Source: Microbispora catharanthi (GTDB lineage: Bacteria; Actinomycetota; Actinomycetes; Streptosporangiales; Streptosporangiaceae). From it: DNA of 64,000 bases. Each line of letters begins with the position of its first letter. Positions within the stretch are counted from its first letter, which is position 1. The notes beneath the pieces were generated by a model. It ran no database searches. It saw only the letters and a program-made list of their open reading frames with translations, and was not told where the DNA came from. The translations under genes and the position numbers were made by a program. Positions 48,454-56,900 of the stretch are shown piece by piece. The DNA lies in NCBI RefSeq assembly GCF_006334915.2, contig NZ_VDMA02000004.1, forward strand, positions 1-64,000. Direction: 5' to 3'.

Positions 48454-49095
48454 ATGACCGAGACCTCGTCCGTTCACGCCCAGCGCAGTGCCGGCACCGC
48501 CGGTGCGTCCCCGTCCGCGCCGCTCACCGAGACGACCGTACGCCGGCTGGCCCTGGGCCTTTCCACCGGGGCGCTGGCCTGGTCGGCCGTCAGCTTCGTC
48601 TACGGCTTCAACCCGGCGACCGAAATGGGAACCAAGATCACGGACCTGGGCGGTCTGGCGTTCCAGTTCGGCGCCTTGTCCCTCCTCGCGATCATGGGTC
48701 GTACCCGCGCGACCGGCGTGAGCCGCGTGGCGCGCGTCATGCTGCAGGTCGAGCGGGTGCTGCTGGCCCTGGCCATGGCGTGGAGCGTCTCCCACGCCTT
48801 CCTGCCCGCCGCGCGTGACAGCGTCTGGATGGGGATCCTCGACGCGTTCTGGCCGCTGTCGATGCTGGGCATGTTCGTGATCGGCGTCAAGGTCGCCATC
48901 AGCGGACGGTGGCGCGGAGCGGCCCGATTCTGGCCGCTCGTCGCCGAAAGCTGGGTGGTCGTGACCCTCCCGGCCATGGCGATCCTCGGCACCTCCGTGT
49001 CGGACGTCGTCGGTGCGGCCCACCTGCTCGTGGGCTACACGACGCTCGGCCTCATCATCGCGTTCCGTCCCGAGCTCGTACGCCGCGAGGACTGA
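48454..49095 (+). CDS. Integral membrane protein, unknown
   Basis: 213 aa from ATG 48454 (AAGGAACAACG). Five or six hydrophobic helices are visible, e.g. LALGLSTGALAWSAVSFVYG and FWPLSMLGMFVIGVKVAI. No family motif. It is divergent from the histidine kinase operon with 186 bp between, so is a plausible regulated target or sensor accessory. Confidence 0.75.
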   Translation: MTETSSVHAQRSAGTAGASPSAPLTETTVRRLALGLSTGALAWSAVSFVYGFNPATEMGTKITDLGGLAFQFGALSLLAIMGRTRATGVSRVARVMLQVERVLLALAMAWSVSHAFLPAARDSVWMGILDAFWPLSMLGMFVIGVKVAISGRWRGAARFWPLVAESWVVVTLPAMAILGTSVSDVVGAAHLLVGYTTLGLIIAFRPELVRRED

Positions 49096-49107
49096 ACGAC
49101 GGAGCCG

Positions 49108-49968
49108 TCAAAATCGCAGGGCCGTGACACCGGCGACGCGGGTGAGGTCGAGCTTGGTCTCGTCTTCGCTGCCGGCGACGACCGTGTAGACGACGATCTT
49201 CAGGTCGGTGTCCGAGTCGGAGAGCACATCGCAGTCGACGGTGATCTCCCCGACCGCCGGGTGCCGGATCGTCTTGCGTTCCTCGGCGTGCCTGCCGACC
49301 GCGCCGGAGTGCCACAACCGGGCGAACCGCGGGTTGCCGTCCAGCCTTCGGCGGATCAGCCCGCTGAGGCGCGCGTCCTGTGGGTAACGGCCGGAGGCGC
49401 GGCGCAGGTCGGCGACGATGGCCCGGTCGGTCGCCTCCGCGTTCTCGGAGACGACGGGCCATGCCGCGAGATGCCCCCGATCGGACGGAACGGGAAAACG
49501 CGAGCGCACCAGATTCCGCTCCTCGGGCGCGAGCACGGAGGGGTCGCCGAGGAGCGCCGCCCAGCTGCGGTTCCACCACAGCAGCCGCCAGTCCGCGGCG
49601 AACACGGCGACCGGCGCGTCGCCCAGCCGGGTGAGCACACGCTGCATCCCGGGCGGGATGTGATCGCTGATCACGCCGTCCGAGGGCGGCTGCAGCCCGG
49701 CGAGCCGGTAGAGATGATCGCGCTCGGCGCGGTCGAGCTGCAGCGCCCGCGCCAGCGCGGCGGCGACCTGCGCCGACGGTGTGGTCGCCCGGCCCTGCTC
49801 CAGCCGTACGACGTAGTCCACCGAGACGCCCGCCAGGTCGGCCAGTTCCTCGCGGCGCAGCCCGGCGGCCCGGCGTACGCGGCCGGCGGGCAGGCCGACA
49901 GCCGCGGGGGAGAGCCGGTCGCGCCAGGCGCGGATCGTCGCGCCGAGGCTCGTCTCGTCTGTCGTCAT
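49108..49968 (-). CDS. XRE regulator with MmyB-like ligand-binding domain
   Basis: 286 aa. The HTH is RRAAGLRREELADLAGVSVD, YVVRLEQGRATTPSAQVAAA. The C-terminal MmyB/PAS-like domain has PPGMQRVLTRLGDAPVAVFA, DWRLLWWNRSWAALLGDPSV and PAVGEITVDCDVLSDSDTDL. These domains bind lipids or fatty acids in the family. It is divergent from an SDR gene 113 bp away, its probable target. Confidence 0.87.
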   Translation of the reverse strand: MTTDETSLGATIRAWRDRLSPAAVGLPAGRVRRAAGLRREELADLAGVSVDYVVRLEQGRATTPSAQVAAALARALQLDRAERDHLYRLAGLQPPSDGVISDHIPPGMQRVLTRLGDAPVAVFAADWRLLWWNRSWAALLGDPSVLAPEERNLVRSRFPVPSDRGHLAAWPVVSENAEATDRAIVADLRRASGRYPQDARLSGLIRRRLDGNPRFARLWHSGAVGRHAEERKTIRHPAVGEITVDCDVLSDSDTDLKIVVYTVVAGSEDETKLDLTRVAGVTALRF

Positions 49969-50081
49969 GCGCTCATTCTGCGTCGGCGGTGGGACTGGCG
50001 GTGAGAGGCCAGGGTGGTACTGCCTTTCCTACCGGCGAGCTCTCCCTGGTTGCCCGCGCCCCGAGGGCCGACGCTCGACAC

Positions 50082-50777
50082 ATGCCCATCACCTTCATCA
50101 CCGGGGCCAACAAGGGCCTCGGGCTCGAGACCGCCCGCCGCCTCGTCGACCTCGGCCACACCGTCGTCCTCGGCGCCCGGGACACCGAACGCGGCCAGAC
50201 GGCGGCCGACAAGCTCGGCGTACGCTTCGTGCGGATCGACGTCAGCGACGACGCGTCCGTCGACGCCGCGGCGGCCGACGTCGCCGCGCACGAGGGCCGC
50301 GTCGACATCCTGATCAACAATGCCGGGATCCTCGGCCCGCACGTGCCCGCCGACGAGCTGACCGCGGACCACGCCCTCGAGGTCTTCCAGACGAACGTCG
50401 TGGGCATCGTCCGCGTGACGAGTGCCTTCCTGCCTCTGCTTCGCACGTCGGAGCACCCGGCGATCATCAACGTGAGCAGCGGCACGGGGTCGTTCGCGCT
50501 GACCCACGACCCGCAGCGGGTGGAATCGACGGTCGTGGCGCCGCTGTACACGTCGTCGAAGGCCGCGGTGACGATGCTCACGACGCAGTACGCGAAGGCG
50601 CTGCCCGGCATCCGGGTCAACGCCGCCGACCCCGGCTACACCGCGACCGACCTCAACGGGCACAGCGGCCCCCAGACCGTGACCGAGGGGACAGACGCGA
50701 TCGTGACGCTCGCGACCGAGGGAGCCGACGGCGGAACGGGCCGGTTCATCGACCGCTTCGGGCCCGTGCCCTGGTGA
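50082..50777 (+). CDS. Short-chain dehydrogenase/reductase
   Basis: 231 aa. Motifs: FITGANKGLGLETARRL, DILINNAGILG, AIINVSSGTGSFALTHDPQR and the catalytic YTSSKAA. A near relative of carbonyl reductase-like SDRs. It is divergent from the XRE/MmyB regulator. Confidence 0.88.
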   Translation: MPITFITGANKGLGLETARRLVDLGHTVVLGARDTERGQTAADKLGVRFVRIDVSDDASVDAAAADVAAHEGRVDILINNAGILGPHVPADELTADHALEVFQTNVVGIVRVTSAFLPLLRTSEHPAIINVSSGTGSFALTHDPQRVESTVVAPLYTSSKAAVTMLTTQYAKALPGIRVNAADPGYTATDLNGHSGPQTVTEGTDAIVTLATEGADGGTGRFIDRFGPVPW

Positions 50778-50904
50778 CGGCGGGGCCGGAGCCGGCTGAG
50801 CGGTCGAGCGGTGTCGGGTGGCGGCACCGGCCGACCGGTCGGCGTGCCACCGGCTGGACGAGATCGTCTTGAGCGGCGTTGCGGGTGATGACTACCGTGT
50901 CACG

Positions 50905-51534
50905 GTGATCACCTTGGCTGATGTCCTCGCTCGTGCGGCCTGCGGGCACCTGCCCGAGCCGGGTGCCGGGCCGACCATCGTTCCGCAGCCGTCCGCACGT
51001 CATGCGGGAGTCATCGCCTTCACCGCGCACAACGTGATCTTCGCCGATGTCGGCGAGGACTGGATCAGGTCCCGGCTGCCCGACGACGATCTGTCGGCGC
51101 CGCTCAACCCGCCGTTCCTGGGAGATCTGGAAGAACGCACGGGACGCCGGGTCAACAACATCGACATGCTCGCCCTGGCCGCCCCCACCGAAGGTCCCCC
51201 GCCCATCGAGTTGGTCGAAGTCACGGACGCGGCCCATCCACGCGTCGAGCGCGCCCATCGCTACCGCGACGACGTACGCGTCTGGACCTGCCCGGGAGGG
51301 CTCGTGCTCATCGGACGGGGAGTGGGCGGGCGGTGGGAGGTCGCGCTCGAGGTCGAGCCGGAAGGCCGTGGGCGTGGCCTGGGCCGCACCCTCGCCCGTG
51401 CGGCCCGGCATCTCACCGCGCACCCGCTCTGGGCGCAGATCGCTCCGGGCAACGCCGCGAGCGTACGGGCGTTCCTCGCCGCGGGCTACGTTCCGATCGG
51501 CGCCGAGGCACTCCTCGTCCCGTCTTCCGCATGA
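50905..51534 (+). CDS. GNAT-family N-acetyltransferase
   Basis: 209 aa from GTG 50905; an upstream in-frame ATG at 50818 would add residues without coding bias. The acetyl-CoA motif is EVEPEGRGRGLGRTLARAAR (QxxGxG/A type), with a following APGNAASVRAFLAAGYVPIG. The N-terminal half (LADVLARAACGHLPEPGAG) is a long extension of unknown type. Substrate unknown. Confidence 0.78.
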   Translation: MITLADVLARAACGHLPEPGAGPTIVPQPSARHAGVIAFTAHNVIFADVGEDWIRSRLPDDDLSAPLNPPFLGDLEERTGRRVNNIDMLALAAPTEGPPPIELVEVTDAAHPRVERAHRYRDDVRVWTCPGGLVLIGRGVGGRWEVALEVEPEGRGRGLGRTLARAARHLTAHPLWAQIAPGNAASVRAFLAAGYVPIGAEALLVPSSA

Positions 51535-51562
51535 CGATCCGGCTGGGGGATCGTACGGGCGA

Positions 51563-51931
51563 TCAGGGCAGGGCGTCGATCAGGCGGTGGCGGAGCCGGG
51601 GGGCGTCGGCGGGGTCCGTGTGGAGGGTCAGGGTCAGCCCGGCCTCGGCGGCGCCGGCGAGGACAGCCAGCAGGGTGGCGAACTGCCCGGGAGGTTCGGC
51701 GTCGAGCAGTTCCTCGGCGTGCTCCACGGCCAGGTGGACCGGCCCGATGTCACGCAGGGAGTCGGTGAGGGCGTCCCAGTTGCGGCCGAAGTACGCCGGG
51801 AGGCGCAGGGCCCGTGCCACCTCGTCGAAGAAGGCGGCACGGGTCCGGCAGGCCCGCCCGTCGACGACCGCCGGGGCCGGATCGGTGGTCACCGTGAGCC
51901 ACGGAGGCAGCGGACGCGCGGCGGAGGCCAT
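51563..51931 (-). CDS. Barstar-like ribonuclease inhibitor
   Basis: 122 aa. Barstar features: VVDGRACRTRAAFFDEVARA, LRLPAYFGRNWDALTDSLRD and a C-terminal helix. The Tyr/Asn/Trp/Asp group in YFGRNWDALTD is the enzyme-binding face. It lies 8 bases downstream of a secreted RNase gene, so the pair forms an enzyme and its cytosolic inhibitor. Confidence 0.88.
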   Translation of the reverse strand: MASAARPLPPWLTVTTDPAPAVVDGRACRTRAAFFDEVARALRLPAYFGRNWDALTDSLRDIGPVHLAVEHAEELLDAEPPGQFATLLAVLAGAAEAGLTLTLHTDPADAPRLRHRLIDALP

Positions 51932-51939
51932 GAGAGGTC

Positions 51940-52353
51940 CTAGAGCCTGTAGAAGTCGGTGTAGTGGTTGGGCGAGAACCAGGTCACGCCGGTGCTGCGG
52001 TTGACGACGATCCGGTACGCGTCACGCGAGGCGCCGAGCGCACGCGAGTAGACGTCGTACTCGTAGTAGGTGGCGCCGCTGGGAAGCTGGCCCTCCCGGT
52101 TGTAGAAGCGCCCGCCGGTGTAGTTGTACTTGCCGTCCGGCCAGGAGTACCAGCCGCTGCTGGTGGGATAGCCCTTCCCGGCCCAGATCGCGTTCGCCGA
52201 GCGGGCGTCGGCACAGCGGGAGATTGTGCAGGAGCTGTAGACCGACGCGTGGGCGGGGACGGTTCCGGTCACTCCGGTGAGGGACACGATGGCGGCGATC
52301 ACGACGGTGAGCCGTCCCGGCCAGGACGGCCGGGAGCGTCGCGGAGTCTGCAC
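51940..52353 (-). CDS. Secreted guanyl-specific ribonuclease (barnase/RNase Sa type)
   Basis: 137 aa from GTG 52353, behind AAGGAGG at 5 bases; an ATG at 52386 is less likely. The signal peptide ends near VPAHA. The RNase core has ADARSANAIWAGKGYPTSSG, RFYNREGQLPSGATYYEYDV (catalytic Glu), DAYRIVVNRSTGV (Arg) and FSPNHYTDFYRL (His), as in RNase Sa and barnase. It cleaves RNA after G outside the cell. The inhibitor is encoded directly downstream. Confidence 0.87.
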   Translation of the reverse strand: MQTPRRSRPSWPGRLTVVIAAIVSLTGVTGTVPAHASVYSSCTISRCADARSANAIWAGKGYPTSSGWYSWPDGKYNYTGGRFYNREGQLPSGATYYEYDVYSRALGASRDAYRIVVNRSTGVTWFSPNHYTDFYRL

Positions 52354-52506
52354 GAGACCTCCTTGTGGGGGCGAGGGGACAGACATTCGCCAGCATCACC
52401 TCGAAACCGGGACGAACCAAGGTAGAGATTGGTGAACTCCCGTCGTCTTTTTCCGTATGCCCCGGGGTGTGCTTCGTTCCTCTATAGATCGATCCAGGAT
52501 TGACGC

Positions 52507-53328
52507 ATGAGCGAAGCCACAAACGGTACGTACGCGCCGGACTCGACGACGAAGGCCGGCTACGTGCTGGAGTTCGAGGACGCCTTTGACGGGGAGGGGC
52601 TCGACGAGAGTCGCTGGATCCCGCGTTATCTGCCCCAATGGACCACACGCGCCGCCTCGGCGGCCCGCTATCGCGTAGGTGACGGTCGCCTGCGCCTGCT
52701 GATCGAGGAGGATCAGCCGCCGTGGTCGCCGGAGACGGAGGGCCGGATGCGCGTGTCCTCACTGCAGACAGGCGTGTTCTCCGGGCCGGTGGGCAGCGTC
52801 GTCGGCCAGCACGGGCGGGGCGGACGGGCCGTCGTCCGCGAGGCGCAGGACGAGGCGCGGCTCTACACCCCGCACTTCGGCCTGATCGAGATGCGTGCCC
52901 GGGCCACCGACGATCCGCGTGCCATGGTCGCGCTCTGGATGATCGGCTTCGAGGACGCGCCCGAGCGGTCCGCGGAGATCTGCGTCTGCGAGATCTTCGG
53001 GCGTGACGTGCGGCCGGACGCGACGGCGGTCGGCATGGGGGTCCACCCGTTCGGCGATCCCACGATCACCGACGAGTTCACCGCCGAGGTCCTCCCCATC
53101 GACGCGCGCGAGTTCCACGTGTACGCGGTCGAGTGGACCCCGGATCGGGTGACGTTCTTCGTGGACGGCCGGCACGTCAAGACCATCCGGCAGTCGCCGG
53201 ACTATCCGATGCAGCTCATGCTCGGGATCTACGAGTTTCCCGACGCGGAGGGGCCCGAGCGGGTGGGGCCTTACCCCAAGGAGTTCGTGGTCGACTACGT
53301 GAGGGGCTATCGGCCCGTGACGGATTGA
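52507..53328 (+). CDS. GH16-family protein with altered catalytic motif
   Basis: 273 aa without a signal peptide. GH16 landmarks are LEFEDAFDGEGLDESRWIPR near the start, FGLIEMRARATDDPRAMVAL and HVYAVEWTPDRVTFFVDGRH. The catalytic motif reads E-I-C-V-C-E (about 156-161) instead of E-I-D-x-x-E: both glutamates stay, but the supporting Asp is Cys. Activity is therefore uncertain; a cytosolic or unusually exported enzyme is possible. Confidence 0.85.
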   Translation: MSEATNGTYAPDSTTKAGYVLEFEDAFDGEGLDESRWIPRYLPQWTTRAASAARYRVGDGRLRLLIEEDQPPWSPETEGRMRVSSLQTGVFSGPVGSVVGQHGRGGRAVVREAQDEARLYTPHFGLIEMRARATDDPRAMVALWMIGFEDAPERSAEICVCEIFGRDVRPDATAVGMGVHPFGDPTITDEFTAEVLPIDAREFHVYAVEWTPDRVTFFVDGRHVKTIRQSPDYPMQLMLGIYEFPDAEGPERVGPYPKEFVVDYVRGYRPVTD

Positions 53329-53438
53329 GCCGTACGAGAGGCGCGGCTGATGGGTATGAGGCATTTGAAGCGTCATGCCCGGATGGTCGAGGCCGATCAG
53401 CCGGTGCTCGGCCGTCCGGTGAAGGATCGGGGGATCTG

Positions 53439-53954
53439 ATGCTGAGATGGCTCATCGTCCTGGTGGCGGCCGTGGTCGCGGCGCTGTCAGGGGTCACCGC
53501 AGGGTATGCGGCACCGCCGGATGTCAGCGACCAGGACAAGGCATTCCTGGTCGGTGCGCACCAGGACAACCTCGCGGAGATCCAGGGCGGGCAGCTCGCC
53601 GAGCGGCAGGCCGGCAAGCAGTCGGTCAGGGACGCCGGCAGGAAGTTCGTGGAGGACCACACCTCTCTCGACGACCAGCTCAAGCGGGTGGCCGAGCAGT
53701 TGGGCGTGGACCTGCCGAGCCGGCCGAGCGAGGAGCAGCAGGCCGAACTGCGGCGGTTCGCCGCCAAGAGCGGCACCGCGTTCGACCGTGCGTGGATCGA
53801 CGCGCAGGTCAAGGACCACCGCAAGACCCTGGACTCCCTGGACAAGGAGATCTCGACCGGTTCTTCCCAGGACGTGAAGAACCTGGCCCGGGACGCCAAG
53901 CCGGTGGTCCGGGAGCATCTCAACCTGGTCGAGAGCATTCAGAGCGGTGAGTGA
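53439..53954 (+). CDS. Secreted DUF4142 protein
   Basis: 171 aa with a signal peptide (LIVLVAAVVAALSGVTAGYA). The DUF4142 four-helix pattern is present: DKAFLVGAHQDNLAEIQGGQ, AERQAGKQSVRDAGRKFVED, HTSLDDQLKRVAEQLGVDLP and KDHRKTLDSLDKEIS. The fold is ferritin-like with no visible metal set. Function unknown. Confidence 0.87.
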   Translation: MLRWLIVLVAAVVAALSGVTAGYAAPPDVSDQDKAFLVGAHQDNLAEIQGGQLAERQAGKQSVRDAGRKFVEDHTSLDDQLKRVAEQLGVDLPSRPSEEQQAELRRFAAKSGTAFDRAWIDAQVKDHRKTLDSLDKEISTGSSQDVKNLARDAKPVVREHLNLVESIQSGE

Positions 53955-54007
53955 CGACCGGTGCCGGCCGGGGCTGGTCTCCGGCCGGCACGTCCCCTCC
54001 CGCAACC

Positions 54008-54130
54008 TCATCCGAACAGCTTGACCAGCAGCAGGATGATGAGCGCCCAGCAGAGGAGACCCGCGACCACGACCGCGATGAGTCCGCGGAGCCGATACCG
54101 CTTGCCGGGTGAGCCGGGTTGCTCGTCCAC
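54008..54130 (-). CDS. 40-aa single-pass membrane peptide
   Basis: GTG 54130 follows GGAGGAG at 2-3 bases. It encodes a basic N-terminus (EQPGSPGKRYRLRG) and one membrane helix (LIAVVVAGLLCWALIILLLV) ending LFG. The codon bias is typical of the genome. Small proteins of this kind are easily missed. It converges with the DUF4142 gene. Confidence 0.5.
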   Translation of the reverse strand: MDEQPGSPGKRYRLRGLIAVVVAGLLCWALIILLLVKLFG

Positions 54131-54339
54131 GTCTCCTCCACGTCGGGGTGTGTTCCGGCGTGCACCCCGCCTTGTGCTGATACCCCGCAGGTCAGGACCC
54201 GTTCGTCACTGACAGTTATGGGTGTGTAGCCATGAGTGGCGACCCTCGCTCGCTCCCCGATGGAACCAGTGTGGACGGCAACGCGCTCCGAGTCCCCCGA
54301 TTCCTGCCGGTCCCGGGTTTGCGTGAATAGGGTGCGGTC

Positions 54340-54798
54340 ATGCGGATCTTCACGAACCTCGCCGAACTCAAGGCGGCCAAGGGCGAGCATCTCGGGTACA
54401 GCGACTGGCGAGAGATCGGTCAGGAGAGGGTGAACGCCTTCGCCGACGCGACGGACGACCACCAGTGGATCCACGTGGACCCCGACCGGGCGAAGGACGG
54501 CCCGTTCGGCGGCACCATCGCCCACGGATACCTCACGCTCTCGCTGCTGCCGTCGTTGCTCGGCGAGATGTACCGCGTGGACGGCCTGCGCATGGCCATC
54601 AACTACGGGCTGAACAAGGTGCGCTTCCCCCGGCCGGTTCCTGTCGGGTCCCGCGTGCGGGCGGGGGCGGAGGTCACCGACGTCAAGGGCACTCCCTCGG
54701 GCACCCTCGCGAACCTCCGCGTCACGATCGAGGTCGAGGGAGTCGACAGGCCGGCGTGTATCGCCGACATGCTCACGCTCTTCGTTCCGCAGGAGTGA
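54340..54798 (+). CDS. MaoC-like (hot-dog) enoyl-CoA hydratase
   Basis: 152 aa. The MaoC motif is FADATDDHQWIHVDPDRAKD with the catalytic Asp/His, followed by GPFGGTIAHGYLTLSLLPSL (hydratase 2 signature). NYGLNKVRFPRPVPVGSRVR completes the fold. It likely hydrates an enoyl-CoA or acts in a related acyl pathway. Confidence 0.9.
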   Translation: MRIFTNLAELKAAKGEHLGYSDWREIGQERVNAFADATDDHQWIHVDPDRAKDGPFGGTIAHGYLTLSLLPSLLGEMYRVDGLRMAINYGLNKVRFPRPVPVGSRVRAGAEVTDVKGTPSGTLANLRVTIEVEGVDRPACIADMLTLFVPQE

Positions 54799-54950
54799 CT
54801 CCGCCGCGCCCTCGGTCCGTCCGCTCGCCGCGCTCCGTGCGTACGGAGTCGGCCTGACCGGGGGCGGAGCGACTTATTGGCGCAAGCAGGGGTGACGGGT
54901 CTGGTAGAGTTACACCCGTTGCAGGGCACCGCAGGTGAACAGGCAGCAAA

Positions 54951-55023
54951 GCGGCCGTAGCTCAATGGATAGAGCATCTGACTACGGATCAGAAGGTTAG
55001 GGGTTCGAGTCCTCTCGGCCGCG
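54951..55023 (+). tRNA. tRNA-Arg (ACG)
   Basis: 73 nt with acceptor stem GCGGCCG/CGGCCGC, D arm with GGAT, anticodon stem TCTGA/TCAGA around CTACGGA (anticodon ACG), and T arm GGTTCGAGTCC. CCA is not encoded. Its 3' 24 bases recur exactly at 62089, which marks an integration site. Confidence 0.95.
54999..55022 (+). repeat. Left att repeat (24 bp) in tRNA-Arg
   Basis: Covers the T arm and acceptor 3' strand of tRNA-Arg. Identical to 62089-62112. Confidence 0.85.
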
Positions 55024-55031
55024 CCCAGCTC

Positions 55032-55066
55032 AAAGGCCCATTCCGATCACCGGGATGGGCCTTTTT
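55032..55066 (+). terminator. Terminator of tRNA-Arg
   Basis: AAAGGCCCATTCC pairs with GGGATGGGCCTTT and is followed by T residues. It starts 8 bases after the tRNA. Confidence 0.8.
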
Positions 55067-55068
55067 GA

Positions 55069-55466
55069 TCTTTGTATAGCAGTCCCATACAGCAACCGGC
55101 TCTACCACCGTCAATCGCCGGCCCGCCAAAGGCGCACCGTTGCCGGGGCGAGATGACCGACCGTCTCACTCGTCGCCGAGGGACTTGCGGAGACGAGAGA
55201 CCCAGTCGATTCGGAAAGTGATAATCCCGAGACAGTGGTTGGTATTGGCGCTGATAAGCATGCCGCTGGCAGCTCTCCTTGCAATCTGACGCAAGAGCAG
55301 GTCACACAATGCGCGCGTGAAGGCGCGGCGCAGCCACTGTTTGTTGTGAGCTGTCACAGCGCTGCGGCGAACCATGATGCGGTGGTGAGCTCGAACAGGT
55401 TGCCCGGCCTGGCGTCACGTCCCCGAGCAGCGAAAGGCCCGCCAGGTGGATCACCTGACGAGCCTC
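55069..55466. other. Gene-free stretch before the IS element
   Basis: No gene is supported. A minus-strand frame of 69 codons at 55166-55375 (VTAHNKQWLRRAFTRALCDL, NTNHCLGIITFRIDW) has no recognised family and weak support. It might be a fragment interrupted by the IS. Confidence 0.35.
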
Positions 55467-55529
55467 TGGGCTTGATCCGGTTTGACGGACATCTGAGATC
55501 AGGGGTTCGTCCCCGGAAGGATGTCCAAG

Positions 55530-55835
55530 ATGGAGAGCATGGGGAAGAAGAAGCGTCCTCGCCGCTCGTTCACGCCGGAGTTCAAGGCCGAGATCGTCGA
55601 GCTGTGCCAGCGCGGTGATCGCTCGATCGGTCAGGTGGCCAAGGACTTCGACCTGACCGAGACCGCGGTGCGGGACTGGGTCCGCCAGGCCGAGGTCGAC
55701 GCCGGGCAGCTTGACGGGCTGACCAGCAGCGAAAGGGAGGAACTGGCCGCGTTGCGGCGGGAGAACCGCCGGCTACGCGAGGACGTCGACATCCTCAAGC
55801 GGGCCACGGCTTTCTTCGTGCGGGAGACCCGGTGA
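55530..55835 (+). CDS. IS3-family OrfA (transposase helper)
   Basis: 101 aa from ATG 55530 (GGAAGG, 9 bases; ATG 55521 is an alternative). It has RRSFTPEFKAEIVELCQRGD, the HTH SIGQVAKDFDLTETAVRDWV and a leucine zipper (LAALRRENRRLREDVDILKR) leading to ATAFFVRETR, the standard end of OrfA. The stop overlaps OrfB. Confidence 0.9.
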   Translation: MESMGKKKRPRRSFTPEFKAEIVELCQRGDRSIGQVAKDFDLTETAVRDWVRQAEVDAGQLDGLTSSEREELAALRRENRRLREDVDILKRATAFFVRETR

Positions 55836-56704
55836 GCGTGGACCCGTTCATCGAGGCGGAGAAGCAGGGCGGTCACAACGTCAAACGGGCGTGTGAACTG
55901 CTGGAAGTCTCCCGCGCCGCCTTCTACGCCCGCCGCAACCCCACACCCGGCCCCCGCGCTGTCCGCGACAAACAGTTGAGCGAACGCATCGGTGGTGTCC
56001 ACCGTGAATCGCGTGGAACCTACGGCGCGCCACGCATCCACGCGGCCCTTCAGCACGAAGGCGAACGATGCGGACGCCGTCGCGTCGCGCGGCTGATGCG
56101 CGCGCTGGGATTGCAGGGCCGGTATCGGCGCCGCCGGCAGACCACCACGATCCCCGATCCGGACGCCGCCAAGCGGCCGGACCTGATCGGCCGCGACTTC
56201 CAGCCGGAACCCGACGGGGTCGACACTCGCTGGTGTGGCGACATCACGTATATCGCCACTGATGAGGGCTGGTTGTATCTGGCCACAGTCATCGACATCG
56301 CCTCACGCCGGGTGGTCGGCTGGGCCACCGCCGACCACCTGCGCACGGAACTGGTCGCGGACGCTTTGCAGCAGGCGTGGCGCAACCGCCGCCCCACCAC
56401 ACCAGTGATTTTCCACTCGGACCGCGGCTGCCAATACACCAGCACCGCCTACACCCGCCTGGCGGAGCGGCTCGGAGTCTGGTTGTCGGTCGGCCGCCGG
56501 GGCCAATGCTGGGACAACGCGCTGGCCGAGTCGTTCTTCGCCACGATCAAGGTCGAACTCCTGGACGAACGCCGCTGGCCCACCCGGGCCGCCGCCCGCA
56601 GCGCGATCTTCGAATTCATCGAAAGCTGGTACAACCTCCGCCGCCTCCACAGCAGCCTCGGCTACGTTAGCCCCGCCGCCTACGAAGAAACTCGCGCGGC
56701 CTGA
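55832..56704 (+). CDS. IS3-family OrfB (DDE transposase)
   Basis: 290 aa from GTG 55832. DDE motifs: the first Asp in TRWCGDITYI, the second Asp in FHSDRGCQY, then the Glu in ALAESFFATIKVELL with the downstream K/R. An N-terminal HTH_21-like domain contains YGAPRIHAAL and RRVARLMRALGLQG. Intact and potentially active. Confidence 0.92.
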   Translation: MSVDPFIEAEKQGGHNVKRACELLEVSRAAFYARRNPTPGPRAVRDKQLSERIGGVHRESRGTYGAPRIHAALQHEGERCGRRRVARLMRALGLQGRYRRRRQTTTIPDPDAAKRPDLIGRDFQPEPDGVDTRWCGDITYIATDEGWLYLATVIDIASRRVVGWATADHLRTELVADALQQAWRNRRPTTPVIFHSDRGCQYTSTAYTRLAERLGVWLSVGRRGQCWDNALAESFFATIKVELLDERRWPTRAAARSAIFEFIESWYNLRRLHSSLGYVSPAAYEETRAA

Positions 56705-56900
56705 CCACCACACCAACGGTGTCCGTCAAAGCGGAACAAGCTCACCTCACCGCTCCCGCGGCTTCCCGTGAGGCCCCTGATCACAGCCCGTACCGCTCTG
56801 GCTTCACTTCCGCCCACGGGTCCCGATGGCCTCCTTCGCCGAAGTAGTGCGTGTAGACGCCCGGATCTCGGCAGATCCGGACGCGGCGGTGGGAAATGGT

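Larger units (their letters stand above)
55467..56744. mobile_element. Complete IS3-family element
   Basis: Terminal inverted repeats of about 25 bp (55467-55491 and 56720-56744, both ending in TTTGACGGACA/TGTCCGTCAAA) flank OrfA and OrfB. The flanking 4-bp CCTC on both sides is a target duplication. OrfA and OrfB overlap as GTGA. A 154-bp relic of the same family lies at 13027. Confidence 0.88.

Noticed and set aside
55166-55375. Minus-strand 69-codon frame near tRNA-Arg
   Set aside because: No recognised family and no convincing ribosome site; only mentioned as a possible fragment.
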